Assembly: GCA_016789145.1 (NCBI GenBank)
Contig: JAEUQI010000019.1
Coordinates: forward strand, 1-43,234
DNA from: Blastocatellia bacterium
GTDB lineage: Bacteria; Acidobacteriota; Blastocatellia; Pyrinomonadales; Pyrinomonadaceae
Direction of reading: 5' to 3'
Length of the DNA: 43,234 nucleotides
Shown: positions 16,701-23,776 of the stretch, in pieces
How the letters are laid out: the number at the start of each line of letters is the position of its first letter
Position numbering within the stretch: the stretch's first letter is position 1
Translations under genes and position numbers: made by a program
Notes under the pieces: generated by a model
Database searches by the model: none
What the model was told of the DNA's origin: nothing
The model's input: only the letters and a program-made list of their open reading frames with translations

Positions 16701-19112
16701 TTATCTGGGCTTCGCGTTCTTGACGTGCTTGTCGAACCAAGTCGTCATCTCGTAAAGCGTATGCTCCGTGGACTCGCGGGCGGCGTAGCCGTGCGATTCG
16801 AGAGGTAACATTACCAAGCGAGCAGTGCCGCCAAGCCCCGAAATTGCCGCGTAAAGCCGCTCGGACTGTATCGGGAAGGTGCCCTGATTGTTGTCAGCCT
16901 CGCCGTGGATCAGCAAGATCGGCTCGTTGATCTTGTCAGCGTAGAAGAAAGGCGAAACAGACGTGTAGATGTTCGTCGCAGACCAGAAATTACGCACTTC
17001 GTCCTGAAAACCGAACGGCGTAAGCGTGCGATTGTAGGCACCGGACCTCGCGATTCCCGATCTGAACAGATCAGAATGTGCGAGAAGATTCGCCGTCATG
17101 AACGCGCCGTAGCTGTGTCCGCCGACACCTACGCGATCAGGGTCCACAACGCCCATCTCAACGCCCTTATCGATCGCGGCTTTCGATGCATCTACGATCT
17201 GCTTGACGAAAGTGTCGTTCTTTGTCTCCGGAGGCCCGACGACGGGCATCGAAGCATTATCGAGAACCGCGTAACCCTGCAGCAGGAAGAAAAGATGCGA
17301 CGTGCCGCCGATCTGCGTAAATCTATTTGTCGAGCCGGTCACCTGACTCGCCACGCTGGCGTCCGTAAAGCTCTCAGGATACGCCCAAACGACCGTCGGC
17401 AGCCGCGTGCCTTTCTTGTAGCCTGGCGGCAAATACAGCGTGAAGCTCAGGTCAACGCCGTCAGCACGTTTGTAACGCACGAGTTCCTTCGTGATGCCGC
17501 GCAGTTGCGGCGAAGGGTCTTTGAACTGCGTGATCTGTCTGTCCTGAACAGCTAAGCAGTTCGTTCCCGGAGGGCACACTTGCCGCAGACGAAGATTCGG
17601 CGGTTCGCTCACCGATTCGCGTCGCGTGATGAACTGCGCACCATTGTCATCGATCATCGCGACGAACGATTCATACGCGTCGGTACCGGAGCGGAATATC
17701 TCCTTGACCTCTTTCGTCTTCAGATTCATCTCGCGAAGGAACGGACGGTCGCCCTCAGGCGATGCGCCGGTTCCGGTAAGAAAGATCGAATCGCCGAACA
17801 TCCGAATCACATTATCGCCGCTCGACGTCGTCTTCATCACAGGCTGGCCGATGTCGCCGTAATTGTCGCGGATGTTGCGTTCGTTGATCGGGATCATGTT
17901 CGAAGCATCGCGATAGTCCGTCCTGAACATCCGCACACGCTGCGTGTCGCGGTTGTAGTCCATGTAGATCATCAGCCCGTCGCGTTCGCCGAACATGCGG
18001 CCCTGAACGCGATGCTCGGTCTTGAGTAGCTCCGTCGGCTGTCCGTCAAAAGGCATCGCAATACGCATCAGTTTGTCGCGATAGTCGGCCTTATTCTTTG
18101 GATCGCCGCCGTCGAGAGCCTCTGCCCACATTAGCATCGCAGGCTCGGTCGGAACCCAACCGAGACCTCGCGGCCCTGTAATTACGCCCTGTTGCGGCAG
18201 ATTATCAGCCAGCGGCAACTTCGCGATGTCTTTGACAACCTTGCCGGTCGTGTCCCAGATCTCTACCGTCTTTGGAAAACGGCTGAACGGAAACTGATAC
18301 GAATACGGACGCTCGATCCGCGAGATCAGAACATAACGCCCGTTAGGCGAAAAGCTTGCGTTGTCGTAAATTCCGGGCTTGCCGATCGGAAGCACGAGGC
18401 CCTTCGTACTGATCATCGCCAGTTGCGAGGTGCAGTAATAGTCGAACAGCTTCTCGTCGTTCGGGCTGCGAAGCAGATCTTGGAACGTCGCAACGGCTCC
18501 GGTTCGTCCCTTGGTTTCCTGAATGTTCGGCTCGGTCGGAACGACGTCGCGATAGCTCGGTGCAGGGCCACGGTTCTCAGGAACGAGCGTCGCCGACAGC
18601 GTGTCGTTGTCTTCCCAACCAAATCCGCCGAACGCCGTGTTCACATACACATTCCCAAGCCTACGAACCTTTCCCGTCGCAGTTTCGACGATCCAAAGCT
18701 CGACGCCTTTCGCCGAAATGTTGCCAACCGCGACGTGCTTGCCGTCGGGCGACCATTGCGGCGAAACGAGCTTGACGCCCGCCGGAAACGCCGCCTTCGT
18801 CGCCGCACCGCCGCTGACGTTCATAAAACTCATCGCGACAAAATACGGCTGACGATGCTGTGCATTTATCGTCGGATCGATACGCAGCCCCGCGATACGC
18901 AACATCGGAGCCGCCAATTCCGCGATCGGCGGATAACGCAGCGGCTCAAACATCGCGATCTTGTCCCGCGTCGGCGAAACACTCGTCGAAGGAATCGCCG
19001 GCGCATTCAGCACATCCATGATCTCCTTCGCCGGCTGCTTATACGAACCTTGAGCGAGATTGATACAGACCAAACTCAAAACAAATACGAACGACAGAAT
19101 TGTTTTTTTCAT
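16701..19112 (-). CDS. S9-family serine peptidase, glutamyl endopeptidase-like
   Basis: This is an 803-residue exported alpha/beta-hydrolase peptidase. The signal peptide is MKKTILSFVFVLSLVCINLAQ. Residues ~30-540 look like a beta-propeller/WD-like N-terminal domain, and the C-terminal catalytic domain holds the triad: Ser in GGHSYGAFMTANLLAHS (about 666), Asp in HGEADNN (about 738) and His in ESHGYAARE (about 773). The stretch AHSDLFRSGIARSGAYNRTL strongly resembles plant chloroplast glutamyl endopeptidase (CGEP, S9D), so cleavage after Glu is likely; this is recall, not a search. The frame is open another 112 codons upstream to 19448, but that part is repeat DNA. The Met at 19112 gives a perfect signal peptide and is the real start. 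Confidence 0.92.
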   Translation of the reverse strand: MKKTILSFVFVLSLVCINLAQGSYKQPAKEIMDVLNAPAIPSTSVSPTRDKIAMFEPLRYPPIAELAAPMLRIAGLRIDPTINAQHRQPYFVAMSFMNVSGGAATKAAFPAGVKLVSPQWSPDGKHVAVGNISAKGVELWIVETATGKVRRLGNVYVNTAFGGFGWEDNDTLSATLVPENRGPAPSYRDVVPTEPNIQETKGRTGAVATFQDLLRSPNDEKLFDYYCTSQLAMISTKGLVLPIGKPGIYDNASFSPNGRYVLISRIERPYSYQFPFSRFPKTVEIWDTTGKVVKDIAKLPLADNLPQQGVITGPRGLGWVPTEPAMLMWAEALDGGDPKNKADYRDKLMRIAMPFDGQPTELLKTEHRVQGRMFGERDGLMIYMDYNRDTQRVRMFRTDYRDASNMIPINERNIRDNYGDIGQPVMKTTSSGDNVIRMFGDSIFLTGTGASPEGDRPFLREMNLKTKEVKEIFRSGTDAYESFVAMIDDNGAQFITRRESVSEPPNLRLRQVCPPGTNCLAVQDRQITQFKDPSPQLRGITKELVRYKRADGVDLSFTLYLPPGYKKGTRLPTVVWAYPESFTDASVASQVTGSTNRFTQIGGTSHLFFLLQGYAVLDNASMPVVGPPETKNDTFVKQIVDASKAAIDKGVEMGVVDPDRVGVGGHSYGAFMTANLLAHSDLFRSGIARSGAYNRTLTPFGFQDEVRNFWSATNIYTSVSPFFYADKINEPILLIHGEADNNQGTFPIQSERLYAAISGLGGTARLVMLPLESHGYAARESTEHTLYEMTTWFDKHVKNAKPR

Positions 19113-19140
19113 GTTTCTAAAATAGAGAATGTTCTTCCAA

Positions 19141-19269
19141 GGCACAAGCCCGCACGCAGTCTTCGAAGTAAGGGCGTTCCACGAACGTCTGAATAATGTG
19201 TGTCCGCTCGGCAGCCGCCGTTCCTGCAATGTTGTGTGTAACGCCCTTACTATCGTGCGGGCTTGTGCC
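19141..19269. repeat. Nested inverted repeat A in the 19.1-19.8 kb repeat nest
   Basis: The outer arms GGCACAAGCCCGCACG (19141-19156) and its exact complement (19254-19269) enclose inner arms GTAAGGGCGTT (19168-19178) and AACGCCCTTAC (19240-19250), also exact. The 61-nt centre is unpaired. Together with the next three entries it occupies most of the 744-bp gene-free interval 19113-19856. No ORF in it resembles a gene. Confidence 0.9.
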
Positions 19270-19292
19270 ACTCTTGGGCTTTGCCCAGATCG

Positions 19293-19418
19293 CAGTGCGG
19301 TCGTGGCTGTGCCCGACCGAGACGCTGCCCTCTCGACCCCGCCCGTTTTGCGGCTATGCCGCAAAACGGGCGCTCTTTCGTGCCACATTCCACGGTCGGG
19401 CGAGCCACGACCGCACTG
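19293..19418. repeat. Nested inverted repeat B, three-tier cruciform
   Basis: Three exact stems are nested: CAGTGCGGTCGTGGCT (19293-19308) with 19403-19418, GCCCGACCG (19311-19319) with 19393-19401, and GCCCGTTTTGCGGC (19341-19354) with 19358-19371 around a TAT loop. The left outer arm resembles 181-207 near the truncated helicase, so it is a dispersed family. Confidence 0.92.
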
Positions 19419-19477
19419 CATTTGTGGCTTAGCCGAAGAAGAAAACACCTTCCCTTGACCGCATCGCGGTGGTTCAA

Positions 19478-19630
19478 TGTAGCCGTGGGTGATAACCTAC
19501 GGAATGACGGTGTGTTATGGTTCGTCGTCGCGTCAGCGACGGTTGAATGTGTTCGCAACGTGCTTGAATCGTCGCCACCGCGACGTAAATCATTGTGCCT
19601 TCTAACCGTGGGTTATCACCCACGGCTACA
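19478..19630. repeat. Inverted repeat C with 20-bp perfect arms
   Basis: TGTAGCCGTGGGTGATAACC at 19478-19497 is the exact complement of 19611-19630. The 113 nt between contain smaller dyads (for example TCGC/GCGA around 19529-19538). The arms carry the GTGGGTGATAACC motif known to me as a frequent intergenic hairpin in acidobacterial genomes (recall only). Confidence 0.88.
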
Positions 19631-19786
19631 ATGAATCGTCGCTCCGCGACATCGGGCTTTGCCCGTCTAATTGCGGAAAAGCTCTGTTTTTCCGGTGCGT
19701 AGATTAACAGATCGCGGCTCCGCCGGTGTTTCGTTTGCGAACAACAAAGACGGCGGCATAGCCGCAAGAGTTTTTGGATGACAGCA

Positions 19787-19807
19787 CGGAAAAGCTGAGC
19801 TTTTCCG
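19787..19807. repeat. Perfect 10-bp hairpins near the end of the repeat nest
   Basis: CGGAAAAGCT (19787-19796) and AGCTTTTCCG (19798-19807) are exact complements with one base between. A related imperfect dyad lies at 19674-19694 (GGAAAAGC...TTTTTCC), and GCGGC/GCCGC at 19753-19757 and 19761-19765. The first could terminate transcription running left to right, though no gene does so here. Confidence 0.8.
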
Positions 19808-19856
19808 CAGATAAAGCGGCAGAGCCAATAGGGAATACCCAACGTGGATTATCACA

Positions 19857-20345
19857 TTAGCGTGGACGATCTAGCCATTTTTCGAAAGCAAGGGCGTGGG
19901 TCAATGACGATGAAACGATAGACGGGCAGTCACGATCTCGCAGCACAGTAACATAGTACTTACCGTCGGAATTCAATCCTACTGCACGTTTTCCGATAAC
20001 ATTCTGATGCTCATCGAGGACCGATTCGTTCTTCAGAACTATCTTTGATTGAGCAACAGACTTTTCGTAACAATTCCCAGCGTCCGATCGTTCAATACAA
20101 GACGTACTAGGATGCCAAATTTCTTCTCCATCGGATGAAATATAAGTATGAGAAGTCCACATCCCGCAACCAACCTTCAAAGGGTGTCCGTCGGACGCTG
20201 TGTATATTCGAAAACTGAGTCCGTTTTTGACGAGTTTTTCAGCATATAGTTCTTCCTGTTCTAGATCGATTTTCCGAGAACAATTTAGCGAACACGCGGA
20301 CAGAACTAACACTGTAACTATCACTAAATAGAGTCTTGCCTTCAT
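19857..20345 (-). CDS. Small predicted lipoprotein of unknown function
   Basis: Taking the Met at 20345, which is preceded by GGGGGAA, gives 162 residues starting with a lipoprotein signal (KARLYLVIVTVLVLSACS) and a good lipobox, LSAC. The mature cysteine is at about residue 18. The rest is mixed, with several further Cys (in LNCSR, VGCGMW, TSCIER, GNCYEK, RDCPS) that suggest disulfides in an exported domain. No family was recognised. It lies 42 nt downstream of the serine hydrolase gene on the same strand and may share its transcript. A frame extension of 12 codons upstream is open but spoils the signal peptide. Confidence 0.78.
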   Translation of the reverse strand: MKARLYLVIVTVLVLSACSLNCSRKIDLEQEELYAEKLVKNGLSFRIYTASDGHPLKVGCGMWTSHTYISSDGEEIWHPSTSCIERSDAGNCYEKSVAQSKIVLKNESVLDEHQNVIGKRAVGLNSDGKYYVTVLRDRDCPSIVSSSLTHALAFEKWLDRPR

Positions 20346-20387
20346 ACAAGCATTCCCCCGAACTTGGGTTACATACCTCAAATTGCT

Positions 20388-21374
20388 TCACTTCCCTCGC
20401 ACCGCATTAATAATAACCTTTGCGATGCCGGCGATGATGTTTTTTTCTTGGGCGTGGTTTTCGGTGAAGATGACTAGGACGAATTTTTTGCCGTTGGCGA
20501 GTTCGATGTAGGCGGCGTCGTGGCGGGATTTGCTGGTCCAGCCTGCTTTTGCGTAGAGTTTTGCGTCTCGGATGTTTTCGTCCATCAACGCCTTGCCGAT
20601 AAACTCGACTGCCTGTCCGGCGGGGTCTTTGGCAAAAGGATCACGCTTCATCAGCGACATCATTCTGTCGGTCCGCATCTTGGTAGCGATGTTGCCTGAG
20701 ACGATCTCGGCCATCAGGCGTGCGGTGGCGTCGGTCGTGAGCATGTTGCGGTTCGCACCTTTGTATTTGCGAGACTGCTGCTCGATGCCGTAGGCGTCTT
20801 CGCAGAAGGTTTTTTGGTTTATGTTGATGTTCGTGTAGCCCATCGAGGCGAAGTAACGATTGACGCGATTGCGCTTTCTTTGCCACGCTTCGAATTGCTT
20901 TGTCGGAAGCTCCGCACCGCTGGAGGTCTGGGTGAGAACGTCCAAAATATAGCCGGTCGCATCGTTCGAAGAATCGACGATCATGTCTTTGAGACCGCGT
21001 TCGAGCTCCGGCGAGGTCTTGACCTTGCCATCCTCAAGCTGCCGCTCTAACGCCGCCATGTAAAACATCTTCACGACGCTCGCCGTGTAAAGCTGCATGT
21101 TGCCGTTAAAGCTCGCGGACTTCAGATCGCTAGCATCGGTCATGTCGATGAGAGTCGCGGCGATCTCTTCGCGTTTCAAATTCTTGGCCGCGAACGCGTT
21201 GATGGTTCCTTCCATCGTCGCAGTGAGAATGTCGTTCAGATCGCCGTTCGGCGTGATCGTGAGCGGTTTGTAATTACGCGGCTTAACGATCTCGCCGCCG
21301 CCCTGAGCGAAGGCTGGAACGGCGTTCGCACAGAAAATGGACGCAAATATCACCAGCGAATATGCATACTTCAT
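20388..21374 (-). CDS. Class A beta-lactamase-like serine hydrolase
   Basis: The 328-residue exported protein of the serine beta-lactamase/PBP fold starts at the Met at 21374, behind GAGG in TGACGAGGTC, with a signal peptide ending PAFAQ. The catalytic SxxK is SVVK at 99-102. The second motif is in IVDSSNDATGYIL (S-S-N in place of the usual S-D-N) and the third is KAGW instead of KTG, near residue 287. These variants are common in the Beta-lactamase2-type enzymes that are not true resistance enzymes, so peptidoglycan or D-amino-acid amide hydrolysis is as likely as beta-lactam cleavage. An element with a -10-like core sits about 35-50 nt upstream. Confidence 0.85.
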   Translation of the reverse strand: MKYAYSLVIFASIFCANAVPAFAQGGGEIVKPRNYKPLTITPNGDLNDILTATMEGTINAFAAKNLKREEIAATLIDMTDASDLKSASFNGNMQLYTASVVKMFYMAALERQLEDGKVKTSPELERGLKDMIVDSSNDATGYILDVLTQTSSGAELPTKQFEAWQRKRNRVNRYFASMGYTNININQKTFCEDAYGIEQQSRKYKGANRNMLTTDATARLMAEIVSGNIATKMRTDRMMSLMKRDPFAKDPAGQAVEFIGKALMDENIRDAKLYAKAGWTSKSRHDAAYIELANGKKFVLVIFTENHAQEKNIIAGIAKVIINAVRGK

Positions 21375-21406
21375 CGAATTGACCTCGTCAATATTTAGGT
21401 TGCTAA

Positions 21407-21422
21407 CTCTTGAGAGTATAAC
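21407..21422 (-). promoter_or_regulatory. Possible -10/operator element upstream of the serine hydrolase
   Basis: Read on the minus strand this is GTTATACTCTCAAGAG, identical to 12555-12570, with TATACT as a -10 candidate. It lies 33 nt upstream of the ATG, leaving a normal short leader that contains the GAGG ribosome site. The -35 region falls in the flanking inverted repeat and has no clear consensus. Confidence 0.4.
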
Positions 21423-21427
21423 GTATA

Positions 21428-21559
21428 AGTTGCCACTAGCTTTAGCTAGTGGATAGCCTTGCACCAATTCATCTGGCTTTAGCCGAAACACTCGTTTGGG
21501 CTAAAGCCCGGTAGAAATGCTATAAATGCCCTAACCACTAGCTAAAGCTAGTGGCAACT
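21428..21559. repeat. Composite inverted repeat with 25-bp perfect arms
   Basis: The arms at 21428-21452 and 21535-21559 are exact reverse complements. Each contains a palindrome (CCACTAGCT and AGCTAGTGG around two bases). Between them are further dyads GGCTTTAGCC (21472-21481) and GGGCTAAAGCCC (21498-21509). This fills the divergent gap between the serine hydrolase and the permease and looks like a REP/BIME-type element. Confidence 0.9.
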
Positions 21560-21593
21560 CATAATATGAGAACGCAAGATCCACCTTTTAGCT

Positions 21594-22889
21594 ATGAACG
21601 ATGACAAACTTGAACGTACGCTAGGCCGCTGGGATATGACGGCGATCGTCATCAACACCATCATCGGCGCCGGAATTTTCGGGCTACCAGCAAAAGTGTA
21701 CGCCGCGATCGGTTCGTACAGTTTGATCGCTTTTGTAATGTGCGCCGTCATCATCGGGCTCGTGGTTTTCTGCTACGCCGAGGTCGCCAGCCGTTTTAGC
21801 GCAACGGGCGGGCCTTATCTTTATGCGAAGGAAGCCTTTGGCGGCGCCGTCGGTTTCGAGGTCGGCTGGCTGTATTGGATCGTAAGGGTCGCGACCTTCG
21901 CCGCGAACTGCAATCTGCTCATCACATACCTCGGCGTCTTTGTTCCCGGAGCCAACGAAGGCTGGCTGCGTATCGTTTTCGTCTCGCTCGTGGTTCTTAT
22001 TATTACGGTCGTCAATCTCATCGGCGTCCGCGAGTCCGCCGTGATGACGAATATCTTTACTGTCGGCAAACTGCTGCCGCTGCTGGTCTTTGTCGCGGTC
22101 GGCGCGTTCTTTGTGGCACCTGCGAACTTTCGTTTCGATGTCGTGCCCGAGTATTCTGCCTTCTCGTCCGCCGTGCTGCTGCTCATTTATGCGTTCGTCG
22201 GTTTCGAGGCCAGCGTCGTTATCGCCGGCGAAACCAAAGAGCCGGCTAAGTCAGTTCCCTTCGGTCTTATCGTCGGTCTCGGCGTCGTCACTTTGCTCTA
22301 CATCGCGATCCAGATCGTCGCAATCGGAACTTTGCCCGGATTGGCGGCAAGCGAAAAACCAATAGCCGACGCCGCCGCAAGCTTTATGGGGCCGATCGGT
22401 GCGGCGTTCATTACCGTCGGCGTGCTCGTTTCGATATTCGGAAACCTGAACGTCGGCGTACTGAGTTCGACGCGGCTACTTTTCGCCATGGCAGAACAAC
22501 GCGATATGCCCGCGGTGTTCGACAAAACTCACGCAAAGTTCAAAACGCCCTACGTTTCGATCATCGCGACCGCGGTCGTGATCCTGATACTCACGATCCA
22601 ATCGTCGTTCCTAACCGCCGTCGCCATCGCAACCATCACGCGGCTACTCGTTTACGCCACGACGTGCATCTCGCTGCCGGTTTTTCGCCGTCGAACTGAT
22701 ATGCCCGACGCACCGTTTCGCGCTCCGCTCGGCATCGCAGCGGCCATTCTCTCGGTCGCCCTCATCATCTGGCTGCTGACTCGCGTCGATTTTGCGAAAG
22801 AAGGCTTGTCAATCGCAATAGCGGCGGCAATAGGTCTCGCGATATACTTGGCGAATTGGATACTCAAAAAGAACAATCAAATGCAATAG
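21594..22889 (+). CDS. APC-superfamily amino acid permease
   Basis: This is a 431-residue integral membrane protein with about 12 hydrophobic segments. The first carries the unwound-helix motif INTIIGAGIFGLPAKV, the substrate and ion site of the APC fold, followed by RFSATGGPYLYAKEAFG, which matches the second conserved APC region. GFEASVVIAGETKEPAKSVP is the TM6 consensus. Substrate is likely an amino acid or amine, taken up by ion or proton symport or by exchange; specificity cannot be read. Length is normal. It is the first of four plus-strand genes with touching or overlapping ends; the next reading frame begins inside its last 34 bases. Confidence 0.93.
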   Translation: MNDDKLERTLGRWDMTAIVINTIIGAGIFGLPAKVYAAIGSYSLIAFVMCAVIIGLVVFCYAEVASRFSATGGPYLYAKEAFGGAVGFEVGWLYWIVRVATFAANCNLLITYLGVFVPGANEGWLRIVFVSLVVLIITVVNLIGVRESAVMTNIFTVGKLLPLLVFVAVGAFFVAPANFRFDVVPEYSAFSSAVLLLIYAFVGFEASVVIAGETKEPAKSVPFGLIVGLGVVTLLYIAIQIVAIGTLPGLAASEKPIADAAASFMGPIGAAFITVGVLVSIFGNLNVGVLSSTRLLFAMAEQRDMPAVFDKTHAKFKTPYVSIIATAVVILILTIQSSFLTAVAIATITRLLVYATTCISLPVFRRRTDMPDAPFRAPLGIAAAILSVALIIWLLTRVDFAKEGLSIAIAAAIGLAIYLANWILKKNNQMQ

Positions 22890-23776
22890 GCTGTCGACAA
22901 CCACTTTCGTTGGTATTTGATAACGTTAGATCAGTTGAGTATGACGAGGTCTTCAGCGTTTTCCGATGTCACGTTTGCGGCATAGGGGCAACGTTCCCGT
23001 TCCCGGAAGATCTATCGCCATATTATGAAGGATATTACGGTGGAAGACACGGGTTTACTGCTCGGTATCGTGCCTGGAAACGCCTCGCTCGAGTTCGCAG
23101 GTATGTTAATGGCGGTAGGCTATTGGACATTGGTTTCGGCGAAGGAACCTTTCTTGAACTAGCAACCGGCAAGGGGTTTGATTGCGTCGGCGTCGAGCGA
23201 TTTGCTATCGAGCGAGAGCGATCATTTCAGTATTTCAGTGTCTTAGACGATGTATTGAAATCGTTTGGCGCAGGCTCATTCGATGCGATCACGCTGTGGC
23301 ACTCGCTCGAACATCTGACCGATCCTGGTGGTTGCATGGCGGACGTGTGCAGTTTGCTGAGCAAGAACGGATCAGTTTTTATTGCAGTACCAAACTTTTC
23401 GAGTCTGCAAGCACGTCTTTTTGAAAGAGACTGGCTCCATTTAGATGTGCCTAGACATATGACTCATTTCTCGCCGATCGGTCTCGACAACCTACTCAAA
23501 CGACACGGCCTCAAGACAGTCGAGGTCTGGCATCACGAATCGGAGTACGACATAATGGGCTGGTCGCAGAGTTTTCTGAACAAGATATTTAGCAAAAAGA
23601 ATGTGTTTTTCAACACGCTGACGGGAAAGGCAGCCAACGCCAATGGCGCAGAGAAAGCGATCCATTTTGTTCTCGGCAGTGTCGCAAGCATAGCAGCAAT
23701 TCCGTTAGTTCTGCTCGACATTGCAACGAAGCGCGGCGGCACGATCGTTATCAGAGTGACAAAACAAAGTTCGTAA
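22856..23776 (+). CDS. Class I SAM-dependent methyltransferase
   Basis: This encodes 306 residues if the TTG at 22856 is used. The SAM-binding motif I is LLDIGFGEGTFLELA (about 88-102). Motifs FDAITLWHSLEHLTDP and NGSVFIAVPNFSSLQARLF follow in the order of Methyltransf_23/11-type enzymes with C-terminal extensions, which often modify sugars or lipids. Such proteins usually open with two CxxC zinc knuckles. Here only the second (FRCHVCG) is intact and the first is reduced to a lone Cys. The real start is uncertain because no ATG lies in frame before the core, and the TTG overlaps the permease by 34 bp. A C-terminal hydrophobic stretch (VLGSVASIAAIPLVLLDIA) may contact the membrane. It ends directly against the ATG of the next gene. 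Confidence 0.85.
   Translation: MDTQKEQSNAIGCRQPLSLVFDNVRSVEYDEVFSVFRCHVCGIGATFPFPEDLSPYYEGYYGGRHGFTARYRAWKRLARVRRYVNGGRLLDIGFGEGTFLELATGKGFDCVGVERFAIERERSFQYFSVLDDVLKSFGAGSFDAITLWHSLEHLTDPGGCMADVCSLLSKNGSVFIAVPNFSSLQARLFERDWLHLDVPRHMTHFSPIGLDNLLKRHGLKTVEVWHHESEYDIMGWSQSFLNKIFSKKNVFFNTLTGKAANANGAEKAIHFVLGSVASIAAIPLVLLDIATKRGGTIVIRVTKQSS

Noticed and set aside
16230..16740. Five overlapping reading frames of 84-136 residues on both strands through the 21-bp array
   Set aside because: They exist because the unit length is a multiple of three. Products are pure short repeats of Arg/Ala/Gln/Cys with no family, signal peptide or ribosome site, and they overlap one another.
18192..19196. 334-residue frame antisense to the S9 peptidase
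   Set aside because: It is an Arg-rich shadow of a high-confidence gene with no domain motif.
19113..19448. 112-codon N-terminal extension of the S9 peptidase
   Set aside because: It lies in inverted-repeat DNA, is rich in Arg/Ser/Thr with no pattern, and would bury an excellent signal peptide at Met 19112.
19474..19842. Frames of 60-120 residues inside the repeat nest
   Set aside because: They follow the arms of inverted repeats and have no ribosome site or recognisable domain.
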